From Polyporus tsugae (taxonomy: Eukaryota > Basidiomycota > Agaricomycetes > Polyporales > Polyporaceae), in NCBI GenBank assembly GCA_024305745.1, contig JAHRBS010000011.1, positions 496,001 to 560,000 of the forward strand: a stretch of 64,000 nt of DNA, given 5' to 3'. The notes under the pieces are model-generated. The model did not search any database. It was not told the DNA's origin and saw only the letters and a program-made list of their open reading frames with translations. Below are positions 11,001 through 20,940 of this stretch, piece by piece. The translations under genes were made by a program, and so were the position numbers. Within the stretch, counting starts at the first letter, position 1; each line of letters starts with the position of its first letter.

Positions 11001-11795
11001 CTGCAGACAGATGGGCAATCGGAACGATGGAACCAGGAGATAGAGGCGTACCTTCACATGTTCTGCTCACGACGCTGTGATGACTGGGTCAAGTGGCTGC
11101 CAATTGCAGAATTTGCCTTTAACTTGCACCAGCACTTGTCAACGGGTTATTCGCCGTTCTACCTCATGTATGGCTACGAACCCCAGTTCCATATTCCGAT
11201 GTTGCCTACGGCGGTGCCTGCAGCTGATGAACGCCGGGAGGAGTTGCGACAGGCGCAAGAGGATGCAACTGCAGCCTTAACTCTAGCAGCTGAGCGGATG
11301 AAGGAGTACTATGATCGGTATGTCCGTGACACTCCAGAGTTCAAGGAAGGCCAGAAGGTGTGGCTCAACATGAGGAACTTCCGTGTTCCTGGAGTCTCTC
11401 GGAAACTGGTGGATCGGTACGCTGGCCCGTATCCGGTTGTACGCAGGGTGGGCAATCTAGCTTACGAGCTTAGACTCCCTAAGGACCTTGTAATCCATCC
11501 AGTGTTCCACGTCTCTCTCTTACTTCCGCACAAAGAGAGTTGACTCCCCGGTCGTCACATGGCAGAGCCAGCGGCAATTGAGGTAGAGGGGGAGGAAGAG
11601 TACGAAGTGGAGGAAGTGTTGGAGTTGCGGCGGTATGGGTGGTGGAAGAAACTGCAGTACCTTGTGCACTGGAAGGGTTGGGGCCCTGAACACGACAGCT
11701 GGGAGGATGCAGTGGACCTTGCAAACGCGCCGCAACTCATGCAGAAATTCCATTCAACGCACGCAGAGGCGCCTGGTCCTCTCAAGAAGACTTAG
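8099..11795 (+). pseudogene. Gypsy-1 Pol: protease-RT-RNase H-integrase-chromodomain, decayed (left copy)
   Basis: Polyprotein that would process Gag, copy RNA to DNA and integrate it. Seen in order: protease DSGAT (about 8195), RT fingers FVKKKDG and VQDYRRLNE (9070-9135), catalytic YLDD (about 9410), RNase H VEVDASGFATG (about 9850) and YDKEMLAI, integrase zinc segment with CNTC (about 10640), integrase Asp in CDFITGL (about 10735), Asp in ISDCGPQF, Glu in GQSERWNQE (about 11020), then a chromodomain with YLVHWKGWGPEHDSWE (11590-11730). The stops are TGA at 9188, 9293, 10123, 10141, 10270 and 11541, and TAG at 10276, 10594 and 10780. Frameshifts lie near 9520 and 10893. Most stops fit CGA-to-TGA, CAG-to-TAG or TGG-to-TAG/TGA changes. 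Confidence 0.92.
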
Positions 11796-11812
11796 TCGTG
11801 AAGGCACAACTC

Positions 11813-11827
11813 TTAGGAGGGGGGTAT
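11813..11827 (+). other. Polypurine tract of gypsy-1 (left copy)
   Basis: AGGAGGGGGG followed by TAT lies directly before the 3' LTR start TGTCATG. A purine run here primes plus-strand DNA synthesis in LTR retrotransposons, which also fixes the LTR start. Confidence 0.8.
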
Positions 11828-11904
11828 TGTCATGAACGTTCTATTCGGCACCTGCCACCAGCGCCTTAGTTTCCTTTTCCGGACGATCTACTTCTCACGT
11901 TGTA

Positions 11905-12046
11905 CTTATTGTTCTCCGTTGCATTGTATCTCGTCCTTTGTTCTCTAGCACAATAGCTCCTTATTGTCCGTTGTCGCTATTGTTCCGTTTCCATTGTTCA
12001 CCCATGTCCATAGTTACCTATTGTCCCCGGGTTCCCATTGTCCTCT
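11905..12046 (+). promoter_or_regulatory. Cluster of ATTGT(T/C)C motifs in the LTR U3
   Basis: Seven ATTGT and one ACAAT pentamers occur within about 140 bp upstream of the TATA box, several as ATTGTCC or ATTGTTC. The cluster is kept in the other LTR copies. ATTGT/ACAAT is the core recognised by HMG-box regulators, which in fungi include mating and pheromone-response factors; a role here is inference. Confidence 0.45.
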
Positions 12047-12051
12047 ATACG

Positions 12052-12059
12052 TATATAAG
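12052..12059 (+). promoter_or_regulatory. TATA box of gypsy-1 LTR
   Basis: TATATAAG followed by GACC, in the middle of the LTR where the U3/R boundary is expected. All the LTR copies in the window keep TATATAAGGACC. Confidence 0.75.
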
Positions 12060-12295
12060 GACCTGTACTTTGCTGCCTGGAGACCTCAGTTTCGACCTCT
12101 TGTCTCCAGGTAAGCCTCGCTGTATTTCGCTCGTAGACAACTACTTACTCAATACATCTTGTCTCCAGCCCTGACTGTTGAGCCTTGCTCCGCTCTCGCT
12201 GCACAAGTGCTTGTCGGCGCTCCTGCTTGTCTTGTACGTATCCCTGATCCTTGCTCGACGCTCAGTCGTAACAACAGGGTGTGCAAAGCTGCGGT

Positions 12296-15200
12296 CTACA
12301 TCTGTTGCTTGCCTCTGGCCCTCGGCTTGGGCTTCACCTTCTGCATAGGTTCCAGGGACTTCTGCCCTGGAGCTTCGGCTTCAAGGCCCTGGCCGCCAGT
12401 GGGGCTCCCTTCCTTCCGGGCGCGCTTGGCACCCTGTGCCAGCTCTGGGTCAGGACCGACCAGTGCAGCGACACTCCTGCCACATTTCCGGAGTGCGTAG
12501 TGGGGGAAACCAACCGTTCCCTCCATTGTCCCCCCAACAAACGGTGTGGCTCCTCTAGGGCGATTCGCGCCTAGCGGCTGGTCCCCAGTGGTGGGGGCCG
12601 ATGCTGCCATCGACACATCTAGGGTAGCTGAATTGCAAGGGTTTAGCTCATCTGGCGATGCAAGGACCTGGCCTGCTCACCTCCAGTGGCACTGGCTGCA
12701 GTTTGGTGGGGTGTCTTGGCCCTAGCCTTAGGTGCAGACCTCCCCTTGATCACCAGATGCGCGCGGAGTCGATTAGCCGATGCTTTGCAAGCAGCAAGCA
12801 CCGGTTGCTCATATTTGAACTCTACCAAAGACATCGCAAAGACTTCAGGTACACCCTCTGGAAGCTCCTCATTGGGGCAAAGGGCTAACCCTATGTGAAC
12901 ATCCCAAAGGAAGATGCCAGCCACGAGACAGTAGCGCTGAATGTTAGCGGCCCCCCAGGTGGCATCGAGCCCCACAGAAAGGTACTGCACAACTACTTCT
13001 AGAGGCACTTTGTGCTGGTGGATTTGTTCTGGAAGGTGGGAGGACCGCTGTGACCAGGTAGCCCAGATTACCAGCACAGACCCCGGCAGGTGGCGAGGCT
13101 CATCCAGCTAGGTAGCACTGATTAGAAATAATACCAACAGTCCACATATTGACATACCAAACTGCAAGCAGCATCCAAGAGTCCATGATATTCTGCCGAT
13201 TGACATAAGGACTTCAGGTATTTGAGGCGGTCACCGGGGGCCCCCCGGCAGTGTTGGGGGCCCCGTAGTAGCGGAGTCTGTTCTCTGGTGGTGGAACAGG
13301 GTCTACCACTGGCGCTCAAGCCTTACCCTTCCCCTTGACAGTGGTAGTGATGAGGACCACTGGGACTGTAACTGGTGGCTTCGACCACCCGCCCCGCTGT
13401 CTGCCCGCTCCCACAGCCGAAGGGATGGAGGTGATGCTTGGGCCAGCTTCCGAGCCCCAGAGGGTGCCCGCGACGTTGGCAGCATCTTGCTCTTTGTCCG
13501 ATGGTTCATCTGAACCGACTGCGGTGATGGCCGATGCGAAATCTTCTTTCCCACCCATAACCTCATCGAGCTCGAGGTATTCGTCGGCGTCATAGTCTTT
13601 GTCGGTGTCATCGTCATTGGCATCATCGCCATCTTCACCCTCCCTGAACCAGGCCTCCGCCGCCCCGGCCAACTTGTCCCCATCCTCCTCACCATCAGAT
13701 GCACTGGAAAACTCAGCATCCAGCTTATCATCACTAGATCGCGCCACAGCCTTGCGGCCTTGCTTGCGTTTCCTGCCTTTATGCTTCGGCTTGCTGGTTT
13801 TCTTCTGCAAGGCTGGCCGCCTTTGCGTCTTTCTTTTGCCCGCCTGCCTAGAATCCTTGCCACCCTTCTTCCGGCATCCCGGACCATTGCTGTCTTCCCC
13901 GTCAGTTGTCTCATTGCCCTCAATTTGAACCCTCTGCCCTTTCACCTTCTTCAATAGCCATGGAGAGGGCGCTCCGCCGTACTTTGCCTCCTCAACTTAC
14001 CCTCTTTGCTACTGCCAGTGCGGTAATGGCTGAATTGCCAGAGCTTTGCCGGGCCGGGAAGATTGAAATGGGTGGGATCCTCCATCTTCAGAACATGGTC
14101 AAAGAACTGCAAAATGGCCATCCGCCGCAGATGCGATGGGTCGTCGAACGTGAACCCGGCGGGAAGCATCCCATCTGCAAAGAACCAATTGGGCTCGTCT
14201 CTTAACGCCAACCAAGGCAGAGCCTGCACGCCTTCACCGGAGGCGCATGCTATTCCCCTGAATCAGCTCAATGTTGCCCTACATGCCGAGCCCCCTCACC
14301 GTAATGGTCCTGAATGTAGGGATGAAGTACCTCCCGTGTTCGATTCGGTGGCATAGTCTTCCCACCTTCTTGGTCAGTCAGAATCGGAGATCCGTCGGGG
14401 TATGTATCAAAGCAGAATGGAGCAGTGGCCTTGCGGCTGCGGTGACTGACCTCAGGACGCCCCACAGAGTTGTCAGCTTCTTCGCCTTCCACGAGAGGCT
14501 GCATATGGTCCTAAAACTTCTCCCTCAGTCCCATGTCCCAGTCCTTGGGGTGCTTCTCCTAGTACATCACAACGTCTTTGCCCCCATCCTTGAGGTATTC
14601 CGTAATGTCGTAACTGCATGCAAAGATGTCACTGCCAGGCAGAATCAAGCGGTCAGGGATCACCCACCTCAATCCCTTCAACTTGCCTTCTGGATTCTTG
14701 AACAGCCCATGGATCATAACGTCCAAGCCGCATTGGCGATGAAACATGCCGACGACATCTCTCATCCAACCAACGCCTCTACATTGGGCCATCCTGTACG
14801 TTTGCAAAAAAGAGCTTCATAATAAAACGATAATGTTAAGCAATTGGGAAGATGTACTGGGCTTTCTGGGCATCGGTCGGCCCTTTCTCATTCCATTCCT
14901 CTGCTATCAAGTCGTACTTCTCCTGATCCTCCACAGATAGCTTCTTCCACAGCTCCCGTTGGGCCAGGTTCCACTCCTTCAGGGTATCACCGGCCGCAGC
15001 TTCCGAGACCTTGACCTTCTCCTCGCAACCGAACACCCTTTTTCCAAAGTAGCATCGGCCTACCTCTAGCGGAGCACGTTGCTTTTTTGCAGTAGTGTGG
15101 TTCGAAAACCAGGTCTTGATTCACTATGGGGTGATTAGTTTCCAGGTAAACCTCATTAGCATAGCCCCTCACTATGGTGTACAAGTCTACGGCGTGGTTG

Positions 15201-15352
15201 TTGGCCTCGTCTTCTTGGCACAAGGACATGATGTGCTTTGCCGATTTCTCCCTGAGAGCCGTCTTCTCCTGGCCAGTAGACCTTTGGTACTGAGCGAGTA
15301 AGGTCTGGAGGTAGCTCACTTCGTTGTCATTAAAAGCAGGGACTGGGGCCAT
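12296..15352 (-). pseudogene. Decayed multi-exon gene with WF-N motif and HMG-like segment, family unknown
   Basis: The minus strand from ATG at 15352 reads through several exon-like blocks. They are an N-terminal helical block (EVSYLQTLLAQYQ), a homeodomain-helix-like KTWFSNHTTAKK near 15115, an HMG-like block with LWKKLSVEDQEKYDLIAEEWN (14870-14960), a block with WVIPDRLILPG (14640-14800), a block with FDDPSHLRRMAILQFFDH (about 14090), a long Lys-rich then Asp/Glu-rich segment (13316-13954), and C-terminal blocks to 12296. The order recalls uncharacterised, often multi-copy Agaricomycete proteins. In-frame stops (near 14558 and 14507) and a missing initiation context for later blocks suggest it is broken. 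Exon borders are not resolved. Confidence 0.5.
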
Positions 15353-16425
15353 TGTGGAAAAAAATGTTGAGAGGGATTTAGTATGGGCCGAGGATGTTCA
15401 CTTGTCGGCGCCGAGCTCGGTCGTTAGCAAGGGGGCGTCTGCATCGGTGCTTGGGGTGGGCTCGATCCAGCCAAAAGGTCTCCGGGCGCTCACAGGACAA
15501 TTTGTGGACGTTGTCCTGTCATCACAGGTATCTATCCCCCGAGTTGCCCCAGTACGCCCGGCCACCACAGTCATGGATTTTGAGCGGCCCCAGTCTCCCG
15601 ACCTCGCAGGTGCCATTGCGGCGACAGTCAATTACATTCAGAGCATGTATGTATGGACTGTGTAGCGTCTTGCCTCTGAACAGAACACGGACTGGATCCC
15701 TGTGCCACAGCCGACTCCGGCTTCATCTGTTCCTTCGGAGTTGATGGCCGACTGCCAGTGAATCGCTCAAATTTTGGCCCAAGCAGTTTGTAGGCCTTGT
15801 AAGTAATTCGTCATCTCTCAGCATCGCCCTAATGATTTCTCAAAACCACGGCAGCAGGCCCTGTGTCATGGAATGTCGCAGAATATGAAAACAGTCTGCC
15901 TACAGGGGTCCATTATGACCCTGTTTGTGAGGCAAGGCTACGGAAAATTTCCCGCTCTTGAAAGGGGCCTCGACACATGGTCCAGCTGGCACTTCCTCCC
16001 AGGTGCTTGAAGGGCCGGCAGTCATTACCGATAATGCCAGAAGCATCTTGGTATGGGTTCTCCCAAACATCATACTGCCGGAGTGTTGCGTAATGCTTCC
16101 CTCTTATTTGGACGATGGGAGATAGAGCCTGACCTTAGTATTGATTTTCAGCATCAAGCCCTCCTGGCGACTCGGTACCTTGAGAAGAAACTCCGTACAA
16201 CCAAGGACCCTGGCAGCAATGGCGGTCTTGCACCAAAAATTTCTATCCTGGTGCAACGTGGAGGTAGGGAGTGTTGCTGTTACAGTCAGCGGGGTTCATG
16301 CAAGGCCATATAGTGGGTTGTGCAGCATTGCCAACCGGTTGAAAGTATAGTAGGTTCTAGCTAATATTTTTTCTTCCACAGCATTAGACCCATCACCCAG
16401 CCCCACCCTGGCTACGGAAGATGGG
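15353..16425. other. Spacer interval without assignable content
   Basis: A short open stretch (15324-15665, plus) overlaps the start of the neighbouring gene and resembles nothing I know. The rest has no sustained coding frame, no LTR-like ends and no clear repeat. Confidence 0.5.
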
Positions 16426-16828
16426 TGTCACAAACGCAGACGAGGCAAGCGCTAGGACGGACAGACGAGGAGTGGAGTGGGAGTGGATATGAGCTCGACG
16501 GGGTCGGTGGTGCAGCCGGCGTGAGGGCATGAAGCTGTGCAAACTAGTGAATAGACCTGTATATAGACAACTAGCGTCCAAGGACCAAGTAAGTAGCAGT
16601 ATCGACGGTACACAGAGCTCGCAGCAGGCTCACCTAGCGTCCAAGGACCAAGAGGTCGAGATGGAGAGCTAGGGTCACCCGCGCCGTGCTATATGTATGG
16701 ATCCGAACAGGAGTCCGTCAAACAAGGTCAAACAGCCTCAGCCACCCGCCGGTCCATCTGCGCTCCGACGTCGATGAAGGAAATGAAAAAGTCTCCCACC
16801 TTCCTCCCTCGTCTCTCTGTCCGTGACA
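16426..16828 (-). repeat. Gypsy-2 3' LTR
   Basis: A 403-bp unit with perfect 6-bp terminal inverted repeats TGTCAC...GTGACA, placed directly after the pol stop and a purine-rich run on the minus strand (GTAGGGAGGGGGTAA). No partner LTR is present in the window, so the borders rest on the termini and position. Confidence 0.75.
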
Positions 16829-16839
16829 TTACCCCCTCC

Positions 16840-18352
16840 CTACGGTCCATCGTCCGCGATGGACAGTCGACCTGGTCTCCTCCCGCTCTCCCACTCTAGG
16901 TCCATTGCACAACCGGTATTGAAGTTCTGCAGCGGCCGCCAGGGCAGTATTGCAAAGATAGCTGCTGCGATGCGGCGTGGGGCATTGGGGTGTTGCTGGT
17001 GGAACTCGGCGACAAGGTCATCACAGTGAGTAATGTTTTTCATCGGCTCCCAGCTGTTTTGACCCTCATCTTGCCCTTTCCATTTCACTAGGTATTGGAA
17101 TTGGTTGCAGAACTTCCGGCTATCGAGGATCGCCTCGACTTCGTGCTCCAGCTCGCTATCTACTTCAACCGGTTCTGGAGGAGGCGGTTCCTCGCCATTG
17201 ACCACGTTGCCAAGCCAGGGTGACAGTTGGTCTACGTGAAAGACAGCATGCCATTTCTGCATAGACAGCGGCAGCTGCAGATGGTATGTGAGTTCGCCTG
17301 TACGCTCCAGCATGTTGTAGGGGCCTAGTTGTCACGGGGCTAGTTTCCGGCTTGGCTGGTGGACTGGAATGTCCTTCGAGCTAAGCCACACTTTGTCCCC
17401 AGGTTTGAAGGTGTGCGGCTCCGGCTTCCCCGCCTCGAACACTTCCTCCATCTGCCGCTTCTCCATCCATAGCACTGCCTCTGCCTCCTTCTGTACTTTG
17501 CGCAGGGTGTGCAACCACTCGTCGAGGGCTGGGAATTTGGTGGTTGAGCCCAGTGGCACTGTGAAGTCAGGGCGGTAACCATACAGGACTTCAAATGGTG
17601 TCATCTGGTGTGCCAAGTGCACCCGACTGTTCAGGACAAACTCCGCGGTCGGCAGGTGGTCGACCCAGTCGTCATGCCATGCATTGGTGAATAGACGGAG
17701 GTGCTTCTCAACTTCCTGGTTGGCTCGCTCTGTTTGCCCATTTGACTGAGGGTGATATGCCATCGTGAGCGTGTGGGTGATGCCCAGTTTATTGTACAGG
17801 GCCTGCATGAACTGTGCAGTGAACTGGGGACCGCGGTCTGAGACAACTTTGGTGGGGATCCCGTGGAGTTGGAAAATCTCTTGGTAGTGTAGATCCGCGA
17901 CTCCCGCGGCATCGACGTCTGCCGTTGTGGGTCGTATGTGCACTTGCTTGCTGTAGTGGTCGGAGTAGACAATAATTGCATCATACCCATGCACGAGAGG
18001 CAGCCCTGTCACTAGGTCCACCCCCATTGTGTGCCATGGCCCTTCAGGTACGTCGTGGGATTGCAAGGTTGCATGAGGATGGCGCACTGGCTTTTGGTGT
18101 TGGCACGTGTCACAGCCTGCGACATACTTGGCAATGAACGCGCCCATGTTCGGCCACCAGTACAACCTGCTGACGAGCTCTAGCGTGCCGTGGCACGTCG
18201 GATGCCCTGCCACAAGCGCATCATGACACAACCTCGCCACTCGTTTCCGGAGATCCCTATCTGCTGGAATGTAGACACGGGCCTTGTGGTAGATGAGGCC
18301 CTCGTGTTCTTCCCATTCTAGTAGGCTGTTTGTAAGCTTGTGAGGTCCCTGC
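16840..18352 (-). pseudogene. Gypsy-2 integrase and chromodomain (frameshifted and interrupted end of Pol)
   Basis: Continues Pol in another frame after a 1-nt slip in the run near 18350-18360. Visible are the H2C2 zinc segment (HDALVAGH...CDTCQHQK, about 18130-18220), the integrase core with Asp in GVDLVTGL, Asp in VSDRGPQF and Glu in GQTERANQE, and a C-terminal region. A TGA at 17332-17334 (R expected, CGA-to-TGA type) separates it from the end at 16840, which holds a chromodomain (FQYLVKWKGQDEGQNSWEP, about 17060-17120). All catalytic residues are present, so one slip and one stop are the main visible lesions. Confidence 0.88.
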
Positions 18353-18356
18353 GCCT

Positions 18357-20714
18357 TCAGGGTTTTGAGGGGGGAGCCACTTCTGGTTCCCTCTCTGTCG
18401 CCTCCCTGACCTCCTGCTCGAGGGTGTCCGGCCCGTCCAGATCGTCCATGGATGACGCTGCCAACTGCGCAAACCGCTCCGGTTTGAGAACAGTCTGATC
18501 ATAATTGTCATCGGCATCCCCAACCTGGTGTGTGGGCAAGCAAGAAAGCGGGTCCGCCTGAGTGTTTGCAATACCTGGCTTATGCATGAGGTGGAAGTCA
18601 AACCGGCTAAGATAGAGGGACCAGCGGGCCTGGCGGCAGCTAAGGTGCCGGGCTGTGCGCCAGTATTCTAGGTTGTGGTGGTCTGTCACGATGTCAAATG
18701 ATGCTGGCAGGCCTTCCAGATAATGCCGCCAGTCCTCCAGTGCGCGCACAATTGCCAGCATCTCCCGGTCATAAATCTTGTAGTTCCGCTCCGCTTTGGC
18801 CATCGACTCGGAGCAGTAAGCGACCAGGTGCCAGAGACCATCATTGAGCTTCTGCAACAGCACTCCCCCCGTCGCGAACCCTGATGCATCCACCTCCACG
18901 CGTGTCGGGCGGTCTGGCTCCCAAGTCACTAGGATTGGTTCTTGGGTGAACACATCCTTGAGTGACTGGAAGGCCAAATGTTGCACTGTCCCCCATGTGC
19001 ATGGTACCCCTTTCTTTGTCAGGTCGTTAAGTGGTTGTGCCCGCTTCGAAAAGTCTTTGATGAAGTGACGATAGAAATTGGCAAACCCTAGGAACCCTCG
19101 CACATCTTTAAGGTTCTTCGGGGTAGGCCAATGAGTGACTGCCTTGACCTTGACTGGGTCCATAGCAACCTGGCCTTGATGGATGACGAGACCGAGGTAT
19201 TCAATCTTGGTGCGCTCGAACTTGCATTTCTCTGGACGAAGGTATAGGTCGTGCTCTTGCAGTCGGCGGAGGACTTTGTGCACGACCTTGCGGTGCTCCT
19301 CGAGTGTGGCGCTGAAGATCAGGATGTCATCCAGGTACGCTGCAACCTTGCCTGATGCGATGAGATCTGCAAAGATTGAGTTCATCAGGGCCTGGAAGGT
19401 CGCTGGGGAGTTTGTCAGGCCGAAGAACATAACATGGGGTTCAAAGAGGCCCCGGTTAGTGGTGAATGCCGCCTTCCACTCATCCCCCTCCTTGATGCGC
19501 ACATTGTGGCATCCCCAGCGGACATCAAACTTGGTGAAGTATTTTGCCTGTTGGAGCCGGTTAATGATGTCCGAGGCCAGTGGGAGGGGGTACCGGTTTT
19601 TGATGGTGACATCGTTCAGCTTTCGATAGTCCTGTACCAGTCGCAACTTCCCATCCTTCTTTTTTATGAAGAAGACAGGCGAGGCCATGGGTGACTTGGA
19701 AGGCGTGATGTAGCCTTTACGCAAGTTTTTGTCCAAGAACTGGTCCAGTTCCTCCTGCTCATTCACTGGCATTGGATAGACTTTCAATCGGATCATTTCC
19801 AGTGCATCCTGTTTGAGGTCAATGGAGTGGTCACATGGTTTGTGTTCCGGGAGGCACTTTGACTTGCCCTCCAAGAAGACCTTTGCATACTTGTGATACT
19901 CTTCTGGGACGATCTCTTCAAATGTACACTTCTGCTTCTGCTTGTTTGCCTCCTCTGCCAGCTCTGTGGAGAACGTGTAACTGGCCGCACACCAGAGCTC
20001 CTCTGTCACATCCCCCAATACTCCCGCCTTCCACCACTTCCGTCGCTGTGCCCGGTTCGCATTAATGCGTTCGAATGGGGGCCTGTCCTCCTCTCGCTCT
20101 CCTCCTTCCTCCTCGCTTGTTGCATGCTCTGTTTCACCTGCTGGCTCTGCCTCCAGGTCATGCCCCTCCTCCACATCCTCCTCGTCATCATCCTCCACAG
20201 TCACCCATGGCTGATGTGCCCCCGCTGTCACGCCCACACTCTCCTCCTCGGTCTCCACTCTCATTGTTCCACCTGCCCAGTTGACATCTGGATTGACACT
20301 CCTCAACCATGGGAGGCCTAGCACCACGTCTTCGGGTCCGAGGTCCGTTACTAGGAACTCACGCCACTCTGCATAGTCCCCCATAACAACTTGGAGTTGG
20401 ACAAAGTGCGTGATCCCGCCCGCTCTGTTCCTTGAACCATCGATGTTATATAGTGGGATCTCACGCCCGAGCGTGTGTTGATAGACATTGTGCCTTCGTA
20501 TGAACCTCTTACTGACGAAGAGGGATGTCGCACCAGAGTCGATCATGGCTGCTGTACGCACACTGCGATTCCTGCCTTTGATGAGCACCTTGACTTGGAA
20601 ATGAGAACCAGATAGATGTATTTCTGGGATGGTACAGGAGTTGATACTGTCAAAAGGTGTCAAATACAAGTCCGAAATCACGTCTGTGTGCGCTTCTCCA
20701 GGTGACGCTGCCAC
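18357..20714 (-). CDS. Gypsy-2 Pol: protease, reverse transcriptase, RNase H (785 aa open)
   Basis: A long open frame starting just after the gag stop at 20735. Protease DSGATSLF at residue 59; an acidic Glu-rich linker at about 170-220; RT with FFIKKKDGKLRLVQDYRKLN and catalytic YLDDILIF near residue 458; RNase H with VEVDASGFATGG and YDREMLAIV. The frame ends at a TGA near 18357 because of a 1-nt shift relative to the integrase, so the full Pol is not made from one frame here. The intact 2.3 kb suggests gypsy-2 decayed less than gypsy-1. Confidence 0.88.
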   Translation of the reverse strand: MAASPGEAHTDVISDLYLTPFDSINSCTIPEIHLSGSHFQVKVLIKGRNRSVRTAAMIDSGATSLFVSKRFIRRHNVYQHTLGREIPLYNIDGSRNRAGGITHFVQLQVVMGDYAEWREFLVTDLGPEDVVLGLPWLRSVNPDVNWAGGTMRVETEEESVGVTAGAHQPWVTVEDDDEEDVEEGHDLEAEPAGETEHATSEEEGGEREEDRPPFERINANRAQRRKWWKAGVLGDVTEELWCAASYTFSTELAEEANKQKQKCTFEEIVPEEYHKYAKVFLEGKSKCLPEHKPCDHSIDLKQDALEMIRLKVYPMPVNEQEELDQFLDKNLRKGYITPSKSPMASPVFFIKKKDGKLRLVQDYRKLNDVTIKNRYPLPLASDIINRLQQAKYFTKFDVRWGCHNVRIKEGDEWKAAFTTNRGLFEPHVMFFGLTNSPATFQALMNSIFADLIASGKVAAYLDDILIFSATLEEHRKVVHKVLRRLQEHDLYLRPEKCKFERTKIEYLGLVIHQGQVAMDPVKVKAVTHWPTPKNLKDVRGFLGFANFYRHFIKDFSKRAQPLNDLTKKGVPCTWGTVQHLAFQSLKDVFTQEPILVTWEPDRPTRVEVDASGFATGGVLLQKLNDGLWHLVAYCSESMAKAERNYKIYDREMLAIVRALEDWRHYLEGLPASFDIVTDHHNLEYWRTARHLSCRQARWSLYLSRFDFHLMHKPGIANTQADPLSCLPTHQVGDADDNYDQTVLKPERFAQLAASSMDDLDGPDTLEQEVREATEREPEVAPPSKP

Positions 20715-20734
20715 AGCCGTGGCATGTCCCCGCC

Positions 20735-20940
20735 CTAAAAAGACTTCTGCAGCTCATCGATCCTGGCCGCGAGTGCCTTCTGCTGTTCCACCATCTGCAA
20801 GAGCAGGGTGTGTCCATCATTGACGTCCGTGTGCCTGGTGGCCAAGGGGTCAGCATTGTCGCCGCCTCCAGTGGCTGCTGCCCTCTGCGCCTTTGGTCGG
20901 CCCAAGTACTTGTCCATGCAGACAGTCTCGCGGTGACCGG
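20735..20940 (-). pseudogene. Gypsy-2 Gag C-terminal remnant, cut in the zinc knuckle
   Basis: The last part of a Gag, starting within the zinc knuckle (GHRETVCMDKYLGRPK) and ending in a Gln/Leu-rich helix (LLLQMVEQQKALAARIDELQ). The first cysteines of the knuckle are missing because the gypsy-1 LTR abuts at 20941. The missing N-terminal part is not found at the other end of gypsy-1 (34423), where a copia element begins instead. Confidence 0.8.

Larger units (their letters stand above)
1..12273. repeat. Left arm of a 12.27-kb inverted repeat
   Basis: This stretch is the reverse complement of 20941-33213. Paired positions sum to 33214, except between about 4360 and 6288 where they sum to 33215 because of two compensating 1-bp indels. 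Reading frames, stops and splice sites match at mirrored positions; the differences I saw are a handful of substitutions (for example near 2024, 3745, 5286, 11073, 11573 and 11733), two 1-bp indels and a cluster in the LTR region. The inner end of the repeat is exactly the 3' end of a gypsy LTR at 12273. The outer end is cut by the window edge, so the arm may be longer. Confidence 0.97.
1..12273 (+). mobile_element. Chromodomain Ty3/gypsy retrotransposon gypsy-1, left copy (5' end outside window) with nested hAT
   Basis: Order on the plus strand: gag (187-1023), a hAT element inserted at 1090-8088, pol (8099-11795: protease, reverse transcriptase, RNase H, integrase, chromodomain), a polypurine tract and the 3' LTR (11828-12273). 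The integrase-after-RT order and the C-terminal chromodomain place it among fungal chromoviruses. pol carries many stops and two frameshifts, so the copy cannot supply its own enzymes. The 5' LTR lies beyond the left window edge. Confidence 0.93.
11828..12273 (+). repeat. Gypsy-1 3' LTR (left copy)
   Basis: A 446-bp LTR beginning TGTCATGAAC and ending CGTAACA. The same unit occurs at 20941-21386 (minus), 33962-34422 (minus, diverged) and 63485-63931 (plus, solo), which fixes both ends. It contains a TATA box and an iterated ATTGT motif. The inverted repeat stops at its last base. Confidence 0.95.
16426..20940 (-). mobile_element. Gypsy-2, second chromodomain Ty3/gypsy retrotransposon, 5'-truncated
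   Basis: On the minus strand: the last 68 codons of gag (20735-20940), pol (20714 down to 16840) and a 3' LTR (16426-16828). The 5' LTR and most of gag are missing: the element is cut exactly where the right-hand gypsy-1 LTR begins (20941). Its protein is clearly different from gypsy-1, so it is a separate family. Confidence 0.9.
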
